Assembly (NCBI GenBank): GCA_035631655.1
Contig: DASQIH010000081.1
Coordinates: forward strand, 1 to 32,370
Reading direction: 5' to 3'
Source of the DNA: Gp1-AA122 sp035631655
GTDB taxonomy: Bacteria; Acidobacteriota; Terriglobia; Terriglobales; Acidobacteriaceae
DNA length: 32,370 nucleotides
A program made the position numbers and the translations under genes. This document shows positions 23,689-32,099 of this stretch, piece after piece (the stretch's first letter is position 1; every line of letters begins with the position of its first letter). The notes under the pieces are model-generated. The model made no database searches, had not been told where the DNA came from, and saw only the letters and a list, made by a program, of their open reading frames with translations.

Positions 23689-26316
23689 ATGAAAAGAAGT
23701 AGTTTGTTATTAACCTTAGCCCTTATCGCTCTGAGCCTCGTCGCTTTTGCACAACGTCTTCCTAAACTCGTAGAGCCCGACAATTATGGTCTCACGCTGG
23801 CTCCGAGCTTCGATAAGGACAATTTCACCGGAGACGAGACGATTCGGGTGCGCGTCCTGCAGCCAACTTCGAGCATTGTCTTGAACTCATTGGAAATTGA
23901 ATTCCAGGAAGCAACAGTCACGAGTGGCAATGTGACTCAAACGGCAAAAGTTAGCTTCGACAAGGAAAAAGAAACAGCGACGCTATCCTTCGAGAAACCC
24001 CTTCCCGCTGGTCCGGCAACAGTTCACATTCGCTACGCGGGCATTCTGAACAATGAATTGCGCGGTTTCTACCTAAGCAAGGCCAACGGGCGAAAGTACG
24101 CGGTCACGCAATTCGAGGCCACCGACGCACGCCGCGCTTTCCCGTCTTTCGATGAACCGGCCTACAAGGCAACCTATGATATTTCTGCTGTAGTGGACAA
24201 GGCTGACACCGCCATTTCCAACGGCAAAATTGTTTCTGACACTCCCGGCCCAGCCGAGGGAAAGCACACCATCAGGTTCTCGACGACTCCGAAAATGTCT
24301 TCTTATCTCGTAGCCCTGGCCGTAGGCGACTTTGAATACGTGGAGGGCTCCGCGGATGGCATTCCTATTCGCGTTTGGGCCACGCCCGGCAAGAAGGAGA
24401 TGGGCAACTACGCGCTGCAAGTCGCCGAACAGTGCATGCCCTATTTCAATAATTATTTCGGGATCAAGTATCCGTTCGAGAAGCTCGATCTCATTGGGCT
24501 CCCAGACTTCGCTGCCGGAGCCATGGAGAACACTGCCGCGATTACTTTCCGCGATGCTCTGCTGTTGCTGAATGAGAAGAATGCGCCAGCGTGGGCATAT
24601 AAGGAAATCGGCTCCGTCATTTCTCACGAGATGGCGCACCAGTGGTTCGGCGACCTGGTCACCATGCAGTGGTGGGACGACATCTGGTTGAACGAAGGTT
24701 TCGCCACCTGGATGGAGAGCAAGCCCCTGGAAGCCTGGAAGCCCGAGTGGCACATGGAACTCAGTGACGTGCTCGAATCCGGCAATGCCTTGAACGTGGA
24801 CTCGTTGCGGAACACTCGTCCGATTCACCAGGCGGCAGAAACCTCGGCGCAAATACAGGAACTGTTTGACGGCATTGCGTATGACAAGGCGGCCGCGGTG
24901 CTGCGCATGTTGGAGGCGTATCTCGGACCGGAAGCCTTTCGCAAGGGCGTCAACGAATATTTGAAAGCGCATGCCTACGGCAACGCCACCGAAGCGGACT
25001 TCTGGACCGCGCTCACTGCCGCTTCCCACAAGCCGGTCGACAAAATTATGGCCACCTTTGTCAACCAGCCCGGTGCCCCAGTGGTAAGTGTCAGCACTCA
25101 ACTGGAAAGCAACCGAACCAAAGTCACGCTTTCTCAGCGGCGCTACTACTATGATCGCTCGCTTCTGGAATCCAGCAACCAGGAGCTGTGGATCATCCCC
25201 GTATGCCTGAAGGAAGAGCAGGGAACTGAAGCTGAAAAATGCGAAATGCTGAACGGCAAGGAGCAGACCTTCGATCTTCCGGGACGAAGCCCGTGGGTCT
25301 TTGCCAATGCAGGCGCCAGCGGCTATTACCGGACGGGCTACGACTCCTCTGCATTCCACAACATGGGCCACAACGCTGAAAACGACTTCAGCCCGGCAGA
25401 ACGAATCGTCCTGCTGCGTGACGCTTGGGCGGCCGTGCGAGCGAGTCAGCAGCCCATTGGAGATTTCCTGGAGTTGGCCGAAGGGCTGCGCTCCGATCGG
25501 ACCAGCGCCCTCATTCAGCAGCTCGATACCGAGTTGGACTACATTGGCAGATACTTAGTGAGTGACCTGGATCGCAGTCAATATCAAGCCTGGGTGCGTG
25601 GGTTGCTCAGCCCGATCCTGGCAGAACTTGGGTGGCAACCAGCACCGGGCGAGAATGATAACCAGAAGGCTCTCCGGGCCTACGTGATTTTCACCCTTGG
25701 CTATACAGGGCGAGACCCGCACGTATTGGCTCAGTGTAAAGAGCTGGTCATCAGGGCGCTACAAGGGGCCGGCGTTCTCGATCCTTCGCTGGTGGACACG
25801 GTTTTTCGTCTAGCCGCCCTCAGTGGCGACGCTACTCTTTACAACCAGATCCTCCAGAAAGTGGGACAGAACGAAGCTCCCGAGCAGTACTACCGGTATT
25901 TGTTCACGCTCGCGCGCTTTACCCAGCCCGAGCTGCTGCAGCGAACCCTGGAGTACGCGCTTAGTCCAGCCGTTCGCAGCCAGGATAGTCTCGGCCTGAT
26001 TGCGACGGTGATGAACAACCCTGCGGGCGAGAAACTCGCTTGGGAGTTCGTGCGATCACACTGGGCGCAGATCGAAAAAATCATGGGAGGGTACAACACA
26101 GGTGGACTGGTGGCCACCACCGGTTCATTCTGCGATGCCGGCATACGCGACGAGGTGAAACAGTTCTTTTCCCAGCACCCCATTCCCGCCGCCGAGCGCT
26201 CGTTGCGACAGGCGCAAGAGCGCGTCAACTACTGCATCGATTTGAAAACCCAGACGTCGCCGGCTCTAGCTTCCTGGCTCCAGCACAATGAAACGTCGCC
26301 GGGTGCCAGCCAGTAG
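23689..26316 (+). CDS. Secreted M1-family zinc aminopeptidase
   Basis: An 875-residue gluzincin aminopeptidase with a signal peptide (MKRSSLLLTLALIALSLVAFA-Q), so it is likely periplasmic or exported. The N-terminal beta domain covers about residues 25-210. The exopeptidase motif GAMEN is at about 277, and the zinc site HEMAHQW at about 313 is followed 18 residues later by the Glu of NEGFATWME, the full HExxH-x18-E pattern. An ERAP1-like helical C-terminal domain begins near residue 540 (GYYRTGYDSSAF). I chose the ATG at 23689 because AAAGGAAG is a few bases upstream and the signal peptide starts there; the frame from 23623 adds 22 non-signal residues. Substrate range cannot be told. It may be exported for peptide scavenging, which would suit the adjacent hut genes (inference). 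Confidence 0.94.
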   Translation: MKRSSLLLTLALIALSLVAFAQRLPKLVEPDNYGLTLAPSFDKDNFTGDETIRVRVLQPTSSIVLNSLEIEFQEATVTSGNVTQTAKVSFDKEKETATLSFEKPLPAGPATVHIRYAGILNNELRGFYLSKANGRKYAVTQFEATDARRAFPSFDEPAYKATYDISAVVDKADTAISNGKIVSDTPGPAEGKHTIRFSTTPKMSSYLVALAVGDFEYVEGSADGIPIRVWATPGKKEMGNYALQVAEQCMPYFNNYFGIKYPFEKLDLIGLPDFAAGAMENTAAITFRDALLLLNEKNAPAWAYKEIGSVISHEMAHQWFGDLVTMQWWDDIWLNEGFATWMESKPLEAWKPEWHMELSDVLESGNALNVDSLRNTRPIHQAAETSAQIQELFDGIAYDKAAAVLRMLEAYLGPEAFRKGVNEYLKAHAYGNATEADFWTALTAASHKPVDKIMATFVNQPGAPVVSVSTQLESNRTKVTLSQRRYYYDRSLLESSNQELWIIPVCLKEEQGTEAEKCEMLNGKEQTFDLPGRSPWVFANAGASGYYRTGYDSSAFHNMGHNAENDFSPAERIVLLRDAWAAVRASQQPIGDFLELAEGLRSDRTSALIQQLDTELDYIGRYLVSDLDRSQYQAWVRGLLSPILAELGWQPAPGENDNQKALRAYVIFTLGYTGRDPHVLAQCKELVIRALQGAGVLDPSLVDTVFRLAALSGDATLYNQILQKVGQNEAPEQYYRYLFTLARFTQPELLQRTLEYALSPAVRSQDSLGLIATVMNNPAGEKLAWEFVRSHWAQIEKIMGGYNTGGLVATTGSFCDAGIRDEVKQFFSQHPIPAAERSLRQAQERVNYCIDLKTQTSPALASWLQHNETSPGASQ

Positions 26317-26355
26317 CGTGCCGCGTGTGTCTCGCAGGCAATCGAAATATTATTG

Positions 26356-27456
26356 CTACCGTCCTGGCCCTTTACGCTGCTGCTCCATCATCGCCCGCCG
26401 GGCGCCGTACATGCCCTGCAATAACTGCGCGGGGGTCTGTGCCTCGGGTGGATTGGTCTGGGCCTCAGGGGGATTGGAATTCAGCGGCTGCTGCGCATCG
26501 CTGGTGGTTACAGGTTCCGGAGCGCTTGCATTGCTGCCGCTGGCCGCTTGAGCCGCCGCTGCGGCGTCAGGCGTTCCCGTTTCTTTTGCAACGGCAGGAT
26601 CCGTGGATTCCTGCTGCTCCGGCTCCTGTTGTTGCGCCTGTTGTTGTTGCGCCTGCTGCAGCTCCCAAACAGGAAGCGTGCGAGGAATCAACTGTTGTAG
26701 CAGGGCACGCGATGCCGTTTGCGGCGGGGGGTCGCCCTCGGTACTTGGGTTAGTAGCAGCCGACGTTTTGGGCAGCAGGACCGATAACTGACCCGGTTGT
26801 GATGCCGCCCGGCTCTCGGTACTCGCCGTAGCAGCAGCCGCCGCATTGGGCGTAAAGGCAAGCGATTGAACCGGCTGCGTCGTGTGTGGTGGTGCTGGGC
26901 TGCTCGCGGCAGTCGCCGTCGTAGCAGTCGCCGGTTTGGGCGTCAAGACAAGCTGTGCGAAGGCGTTAGGATCCGCCTCGGTTCCGAGCATCACGTAGTT
27001 GAAATGCGAACCATTCAGCAAGGAGGCGAGCACATCGCGAGCAGGCCCGGGACCGATTTGGCTGACCACTCGCTCCTCGGAGGCCCCTTCAGGAATCTCG
27101 AAGTCAGTCCCGGTTTTACTACGAACCGCCTCTAAGATGTCACTCAGAGTTGAGTTCCGGGCCACGATCGTCAACTCGCCATTCTGGTAAGTCACTATCG
27201 GCGGGACAGCCGACATATCTTCCAATTTTGGTGGCTCGGCTGGTGTTGCCGGTGGTGTAGGTTGCGCTTGGTTGTTATTGTCGACCGAGTATCCGGCCTG
27301 AGCCTTTACTGCTGCGATTGCCCCGCAGTTGCCCGTTAGCTTTACCGTTTTGGTGGCCGGATCGCTCGTGAGGACACACGTCCCTTGCGCCATCGCCAAT
27401 ATGCTTGCAAGCCACAAGCAGAGACACAGTCTTCCTAATGTGAGGATGAAATTCAT
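26356..27456 (-). CDS. Secreted STN-domain protein with low-complexity tail
   Basis: A 366-residue exported protein (signal MNFILTLGRLCLCLWLASILAMA). Residues about 88-165 (PIVTYQNGELTIVARNSTLSDILEAVRSKTGTDFEIP, RVVSQIGPGPARDVLASLLNGSHFNYVML) resemble the STN/secretin N-terminal domain found in secretins and TonB receptors, here without a barrel. Two Cys lie just after the signal (CVLTS, GNC). The C-terminal half is Pro/Ala/Thr/Gln-rich, with a poly-Gln block (QQQQAQQQ) and a direct repeat of NPPEAQT. GGAAGG lies four bases before the ATG. It is divergent from the GAF-TonB gene and convergent with the aminopeptidase. A role with a secretin or TonB system is inferred from the domain. Confidence 0.85.
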   Translation of the reverse strand: MNFILTLGRLCLCLWLASILAMAQGTCVLTSDPATKTVKLTGNCGAIAAVKAQAGYSVDNNNQAQPTPPATPAEPPKLEDMSAVPPIVTYQNGELTIVARNSTLSDILEAVRSKTGTDFEIPEGASEERVVSQIGPGPARDVLASLLNGSHFNYVMLGTEADPNAFAQLVLTPKPATATTATAASSPAPPHTTQPVQSLAFTPNAAAAATASTESRAASQPGQLSVLLPKTSAATNPSTEGDPPPQTASRALLQQLIPRTLPVWELQQAQQQQAQQQEPEQQESTDPAVAKETGTPDAAAAAQAASGSNASAPEPVTTSDAQQPLNSNPPEAQTNPPEAQTPAQLLQGMYGARRAMMEQQRKGPGR

Positions 27457-27967
27457 ACTTCCTTCCGACGAGTCTGCAATGCGTTGCGAGAAGCTAGCGG
27501 CTGGGGGATCCCGACTCCACGCAACGACTGCGGCGGGGGAGAACGATCATACTATGATTGCTGTGCAGGAGCAATACTCAATGGCCGAATGTGGGGAGCC
27601 ACGGAACATGATGTATTGGAAGGACTTCTCTGATCCCCAAGACGTGATAGAACTGGTAGCAACTATCCACGGCGGAAATCGCACAAACACCCAGCACCAC
27701 TTTTCGGCACGAAAATACAGGTGTCCAATTCTGGAATCAAATCGCCGAGCTGACGTGGAACCAATCGTTGAGGTGCGATGAAAAGAACGGTTGCGGGACC
27801 TTGCACTTGGTGTAAGATATAATTCCCTCCAGAATTGTGGCCCAGAAAGGTAACTTTTTGCTCTCGCTGGTCTACTTGCATGCCTCAGGCTTCGCGACGA
27901 ACTCCGCTTAACTGGGCGGAAACCATCGCGAGCACGCTCTTGCAACGTGGTTGCTGGCCGGATGTTT
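27457..27967. other. 510-bp divergent intergenic region, no convincing gene
   Basis: Short frames exist here on both strands, but none has family-like sequence or a ribosome-binding site I trust. The region holds a weak minus-strand promoter candidate for the STN gene (TTGCTC 27574-27569 and TATGAT 27551-27546, 17-base spacer) and a perfect TATAAT on the plus strand at 27818-27823. I see no tRNA or known riboswitch. Confidence 0.5.
27818..27823 (+). promoter_or_regulatory. Perfect -10 box upstream of the GAF-TonB gene
   Basis: TATAAT stands in GTAAGATATAATTCC. The best upstream -35-like boxes (TTGCGG 27791, TTGCAC 27801) have poor spacing (21 and 11 bases), and there is no TG extension. If used, transcription starts near 27830 with a leader of about 140 bases. 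Confidence 0.4.
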
Positions 27968-29518
27968 ATGGCTGATCATTCGCTATCTCCGCTGGATGCT
28001 TACGATCCCACGGCGCCTACGGCCGTGGATCTTGTGCTGCCAGGAAAAACCCAGGGTAATGAAGGTGCTGCGGCGCAGTCGTCGGGCTCTGGAAGCGCTT
28101 ACTCCAAGCAGGACGCCCCAGTATCGCCCGTCGACCTGGCATTGAATCTCGTATTCAACGAGATTGCCGAGCAAGCTCGGTTGGCCACCACTGCAACCGG
28201 GGCTGCCATTGCCCTGGCACACGGAACTCAGATCGTCTGCCGCGCCACGACCGGCGCGACCGCTCCCGATGTTGCCGCCTGCCTGAATAATGGTTCCGGA
28301 ATTTCCGAGGCCTGTCTCCGCAGCGGGAAGGTACACCTCTCGGATGATGCGGAAGCCGATTCCCGACTTGATGCGGCCGCCTGCCGCCGCCTCGGAGCGC
28401 GGTCGATCCTTATTGTCCCGGTTCAGCAACAAGAAGAGCGGCTTGGAGTGATGGCGATATTTTCACCGCGTGCCAATGCATTCTGCGATCGCGATGTTCT
28501 AACGCTGCAAGCGTTATCGCGGCGCGTGGCTGCTAACATCGATCTTGCTAAACAGACTCTTGCTCAGCCTGGCGGAGCTCACCTGGCTGCGTCCTCCAGC
28601 AGCGCACGGCCGTCATTGAAGATGCCCAAACCCCGCCGCAACGTTCTGTCAGAAATCCGAAACGCCCACTGGCTCCGAAGTTGGAATACGTTTTTGATGG
28701 TATTGGTGATTGCGTTGTCTCTGCTCGTGGGATGGACGTTGGGACGCTCGAGCCGGCGGCCGGTTAGAGTCGCTGGTCACGCAAGCGCAATGGTGCCGCC
28801 AGCCGCCGAGCCACCGCAAACGCAGGCTGTTGTGACGCCGCCTTCTACCGAGCCGCCAGCGCAAGCGGCGGAGGCGCCCTCTTCCGCGGAACTGACAACC
28901 CAACCTGAGGAACCGCCGCCTACCTCCACTCCCGATACTTCGGTCGCGCAGGTGACCATCGAAGACAGGCGACCGGTTTCTAGACCGAGTCGTGGAAAAG
29001 CGAAGTTGGGTGCAGAAAAGTCGCCAAGCTTGTCCGGCAACGGGCAGTCAGCATCCAAGGCCATAAAGGCCACGGGTGGAACTCCGGCGGACAGCATGCT
29101 GGTGTTTGAAAACAAGAAACTGGCCTCGCAAGAGCGGGGATCACAGCCATTGCCTGCATCGGCACAGGATGTGGCGGGCAAGATATCGATCTCAGCTGCT
29201 AGTGGCGCAAAGGGGAACACCGATTCCACGCGTCCCATCTCGATTCCGGAGGAGACTGCTCAACAGTATCTGATTCGGAGGGTTGAGCCGGTGTTTCCGG
29301 ATGCGGCCAGACAACAGCACATTCACGGCCGAGTGGTCGTAGATGTAATCGTTGGGAAAGATGGCTCAGTTCAGGGGATTGGCCAAGTCAGCGGAGATCC
29401 CCAACTCATGCGTGCCGCCGGTGATGCGATCCGGCAGTGGCAGTTCAAGCCTTTTCTTCAGAATGGCCAGCCCGTTAAATTTGAGAGCCGCATCACTCTC
29501 GATTTTGTGCTGCCGTGA
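27968..29518 (+). CDS. GAF domain - transmembrane - TonB C-terminal domain protein
   Basis: About 516 residues with an unusual order. The N-terminal, presumably cytoplasmic, GAF domain is at about residues 50-195 (LVFNEIAEQARLATTATGAAIALA, ISEACLRSGKVHLSDD, SILIVPVQQQEERLGVMAIFSPR, FCDRDVLTLQALSRRVAANI). One transmembrane helix follows (TFLMVLVIALSLLVGWTLG, about 238-258), then a long Pro/Ala/Glu-rich periplasmic linker, then a C-terminal TonB domain (about 424-514: YLIRRVEPVFPDAARQQHIHGRVVVDVIVGKDGSVQGI, AIRQWQFKPFLQNGQPV). TonB normally carries proton-motive energy to outer-membrane receptors. A GAF sensor on the same chain suggests signal control (inference). The start is uncertain: GTG 27947, ATG 27962 or ATG 27968; none has a strong Shine-Dalgarno. 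The stop overlaps the next gene by 4 bases. Confidence 0.87.
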   Translation: MADHSLSPLDAYDPTAPTAVDLVLPGKTQGNEGAAAQSSGSGSAYSKQDAPVSPVDLALNLVFNEIAEQARLATTATGAAIALAHGTQIVCRATTGATAPDVAACLNNGSGISEACLRSGKVHLSDDAEADSRLDAAACRRLGARSILIVPVQQQEERLGVMAIFSPRANAFCDRDVLTLQALSRRVAANIDLAKQTLAQPGGAHLAASSSSARPSLKMPKPRRNVLSEIRNAHWLRSWNTFLMVLVIALSLLVGWTLGRSSRRPVRVAGHASAMVPPAAEPPQTQAVVTPPSTEPPAQAAEAPSSAELTTQPEEPPPTSTPDTSVAQVTIEDRRPVSRPSRGKAKLGAEKSPSLSGNGQSASKAIKATGGTPADSMLVFENKKLASQERGSQPLPASAQDVAGKISISAASGAKGNTDSTRPISIPEETAQQYLIRRVEPVFPDAARQQHIHGRVVVDVIVGKDGSVQGIGQVSGDPQLMRAAGDAIRQWQFKPFLQNGQPVKFESRITLDFVLP

Positions 29519-30999
29519 TTATTTCCATGAGATTGCTCTCGCGTGTTGTTCTCAAACTTGCGGTGCTGTCGGCTCTTGTCCTGTTCGTAACCGGCTTTAG
29601 CGGGGGGCAATCGAGCCCACGGTCGAACCCTGCTCGGTCCAGGCAGGAGGAGCCCGCCACCATATCCCGCGTCAAGATCCTGCTTGAGAAAGATTCGCCG
29701 GCGGTAGAGATCCTCGCCACGCGCACGGTAGTCCCCAGCATCACGAAGTTGGAAAACCCACTCCGCCTGGTGATCGACCTCCCCAATGCCAATATGTCAG
29801 TGGACAGCAAGCGAATCGAGGTTAACCGCGAGGACATCCGCGCCATTCGGCTGGCCCAATATAAAAGCAAGCCACCCGCAGTGCGAGTGGTCGTGGACCT
29901 GCTCAAGCCGCATAGCTATACCTGGGACGCTGCCGGTAATCGGCTCATGGTTCGCTTGCACATGGAAGGGAAAGAGGTAACGGCCAAGCCACCCTCCCTT
30001 CCAGTTCTGACCAAGGCGGTGCAGCCTGCCGCCATTCCCGTCGCCCCGCCTGCAAGTTCTGGTACCCCGGTGTGGGCAGATAAGCTGGCGGCAGGTTCTT
30101 CGATGTCTACGACCGACGATACGACGGTGTTGCGCTTGACGCGGGGTGGTGAAATACATGTTTGCCCAGGAACGACGGTTTCCATCAGCCACTCGCAAAA
30201 AGGTCCCGACCTGCTGCTGGGTATGGGTACCGGTGCGGTGGAAACGCACTACGCGTTGGAAAACTCGGCTGATGCTATCGTCACCCCCGATTTCCGTATT
30301 CTCCTGCGCGGTCCGGGCGAGTTCCATTACGCGATCGCGGCCGACTCGCGCGGTAACACCTGCGTCCGTCCCCTGCCGGGCAATACCGCGCCTATCATTG
30401 TTTCAGAACTCATGGGTGACGGTGTGTTCCGAGTGTCACCCGACGAACCGTATGTCTTTCATGCCGGGCATCTGAGTGCAGCTGATACCGCTCCGCACGC
30501 GGGCCGCCCGTACAACGTGGATTTGGCTTTTCCCGAAGGTTGCGGTTGTCCGACACGTACCGCGCCGCCAGTGATGCTTGCCTCCTTGCCGCCGACCCCT
30601 GTAATGCCGCAGCCAAACTCCTCGGCTGTCCGCCTGGCACAGGCTGGCGACCAGGCTAACCCGCTGCTTCCTCGATCCGGGGGTGCGCCGCCGTCGGAGG
30701 TGAAGACGCCACAGGCAGCTGCTGTTCGGGACTCTCGTGCGAAGGATGTCCACATCCAAGTGGAGGCCCGCGTCGTATATCCTGCCCCAGTTCAGCCGGC
30801 TACAACCCAACTGGGCGCGACTGCACAATCGAACCTCAGATCCGTCGGTTCCGCCCGTTCGGAGTCCTCTTCCACCCTCGTCCTGGGACCTCCTTCTACG
30901 GGAGGAAAGCAGGTCTCTATGGACGCAGACCAGCCGCGCAAACCGCGCAAGAGCGTGTTTGGCAAGATTAAAGGTTTCTTCGGCAGAGTGTTCCACTAA
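29515..30999 (+). CDS. Exported AMIN-domain protein with FecR-like region
   Basis: A 494-residue exported protein. After a signal peptide (MRLLSRVVLKLAVLSALVLFVTGFSG) an AMIN domain occupies about residues 48-152 (ISRVKILLEKDSPAVEILATR, PLRLVIDLPNANM, IRLAQYKSKPPAVRVVVDLLKP). AMIN domains target envelope proteins to peptidoglycan or the septum and occur in PilQ secretins and AmiC amidases. A beta-rich region (about 200-330: VLRLTRGGEIHVCPGTTVSIS, TPDFRILLRGPGEFHYAI, NTCVRPLPGNTAP) resembles FecR-type domains weakly. The tail is Pro-rich and ends in a basic amphipathic segment (RKSVFGKIKGFFGRVF). The GTG start forms a GTGA overlap with the TonB gene, suggesting coupling; ATG 29527 is the alternative. 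No amidase domain is present. Confidence 0.86.
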   Translation: MIISMRLLSRVVLKLAVLSALVLFVTGFSGGQSSPRSNPARSRQEEPATISRVKILLEKDSPAVEILATRTVVPSITKLENPLRLVIDLPNANMSVDSKRIEVNREDIRAIRLAQYKSKPPAVRVVVDLLKPHSYTWDAAGNRLMVRLHMEGKEVTAKPPSLPVLTKAVQPAAIPVAPPASSGTPVWADKLAAGSSMSTTDDTTVLRLTRGGEIHVCPGTTVSISHSQKGPDLLLGMGTGAVETHYALENSADAIVTPDFRILLRGPGEFHYAIAADSRGNTCVRPLPGNTAPIIVSELMGDGVFRVSPDEPYVFHAGHLSAADTAPHAGRPYNVDLAFPEGCGCPTRTAPPVMLASLPPTPVMPQPNSSAVRLAQAGDQANPLLPRSGGAPPSEVKTPQAAAVRDSRAKDVHIQVEARVVYPAPVQPATTQLGATAQSNLRSVGSARSESSSTLVLGPPSTGGKQVSMDADQPRKPRKSVFGKIKGFFGRVFH

Positions 31000-31007
31000 G
31001 CGACGCC

Positions 31008-31029
31008 GGTAGTGCCTGCGGACGCTACC
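31008..31029 (+). terminator. Weak stem-loop after the AMIN gene
   Basis: GGTAGTG (31008-31014) pairs with CGCTACC (31023-31029), with one wobble, around an eight-base loop; TCTTTC follows. It lies 9 bases after the AMIN gene stop. The stem is short, so this is a tentative terminator. Confidence 0.35.
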
Positions 31030-31097
31030 TCTTTCGGAGTTTCGCTACCACGGGGAAGTACGGGCAGTGAGTCCCTAGTTCTACCTGCGAGATGCTC

Positions 31098-31880
31098 TCA
31101 TCTTTGGCTGATGCTTTCGGCTAGATCAATAAGTCGCTGAGGATCTTGAACCATAACTGCCTTACGTTGTGTTTGGACAACGCCGCGTTGTTCCCACTCG
31201 GAAAGCAGCCGGCTGACAGTGAAGAGCGTGGTCCCGGTCATTTGCGCCAATTCCTCGTGGGACAGGTCGATGCGGGTGGCATGGCTGCCATGATTCCCCT
31301 GCTCGAGCAAGCGCACCAGCATCCTGGCCAGACGCGGCGCCACCTGCTCGGTGGCCAGCTCGAGAAAACGCTCTTCCAAGATCCGTAGTCGATCGGACAA
31401 GATGCTTACCGCATTACGTCGAACTGCGGGAATCCGCTCTTCCAGGGCCACAAAGGCGCGCGCGTCCCAGGCGAGCACCTGGCATTGCCCCAGCGTTTGT
31501 GCGGTTAATCTATGTTTGCTGTCGGGGGCCAGACCGAGTCCACCCAGCACTTCCCCGGTTCCCCCAACGCTGAAAATAACTTCGGTACCGAAACGGCTGA
31601 GTTGCGTCAGCTTCACGCGCCCCGAAACCAGAACCAGGACAAAGCGCACCGGATCGCTCTCGCGAAAGATGGTCTGACGGTGCGAGAAGCGGCGTTCCTG
31701 CGCGATCGATGCCACTTCTGCGCATTGCGCAAGAGTCAGCCCGCGGAAGAGTTGGGCCTGCTGGATACAGGAGATTCGCGCATTCAAAGGAAGCACTCGG
31801 GGAGAGATAGGCGCGGGCATCGGCAGCTCGCGTACAAAGATTTTCTCCGACAAAGGCTCTGAAGCGTTACTACTTGCCAT
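31098..31880 (-). CDS. Crp/Fnr-family transcriptional regulator
   Basis: A 260-residue cytosolic regulator. The cyclic-nucleotide-binding-type beta barrel is at about residues 45-155 (LFRGLTLAQCAEVASIAQERRFSHRQTIFRESDPVRFVLVLVSGRVKLTQ, GTEVIFSVGGTGEVLGGLGL). The dimer helix (RLRILEERFLELATEQVAPRLARMLVRLLEQ) and Crp-type winged helix (IDLSHEELAQMTGTTLFTVSRLLSEWEQRGVV, about 200-232) follow. The N-terminal Cys cluster of Fnr is absent, so an oxygen-sensing iron-sulfur cluster is unlikely. Canonical cAMP contacts are not clear either, so the signal is unknown. The start is uncertain: ATG 31880 is chosen, GTG 31922 and ATG 31820 are alternatives. It is transcribed toward the AMIN gene. Confidence 0.92.
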   Translation of the reverse strand: MASSNASEPLSEKIFVRELPMPAPISPRVLPLNARISCIQQAQLFRGLTLAQCAEVASIAQERRFSHRQTIFRESDPVRFVLVLVSGRVKLTQLSRFGTEVIFSVGGTGEVLGGLGLAPDSKHRLTAQTLGQCQVLAWDARAFVALEERIPAVRRNAVSILSDRLRILEERFLELATEQVAPRLARMLVRLLEQGNHGSHATRIDLSHEELAQMTGTTLFTVSRLLSEWEQRGVVQTQRKAVMVQDPQRLIDLAESISQR

Positions 31881-32099
31881 ACTGGTTTTCCCCAGACAAC
31901 TCTTTATTTGGACGCCAACCACTGTACTAACGCGTCTAAGCTGCGTTGCCAGCTAACATCTCCACAGTTCGAACACGCCGAAAAATAGATTGAGATTCAA
32001 CTTCAACCGTCAAGCTGAGTGGGGAGGGCCTACAACTCACATGAACCGTATGTACGCGTGTGAAGTGAGACGAGAAATCATTAATCCAGGAACCCTGCC

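Noticed and set aside
24073..25371. 432-codon minus-strand frame
   Set aside because: It lies wholly inside the M1 aminopeptidase gene, is His/Arg/Gly-rich without family features, and is the usual antisense by-product of GC-rich codon use.
27329..27781. 150-codon plus-strand frame overlapping the STN gene start
   Set aside because: Its first half is antisense to the STN signal peptide and the remaining part has no recognisable domain. A short gene from the ATG at 27554 cannot be fully excluded.
27547..27945. 132-codon minus-strand frame in the long intergenic region
   Set aside because: It is Arg/Ser-rich, has no ribosome-binding site and no family resemblance, and it covers the plus-strand TATAAT.
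32037..32063. TCACA...TGTGA inverted pair upstream of the Crp/Fnr gene as an autoregulatory site
   Set aside because: The half-sites are in the reverse order and spacing of a Crp site (TGTGA-n6-TCACA), and it lies over 150 bases from the start codon.
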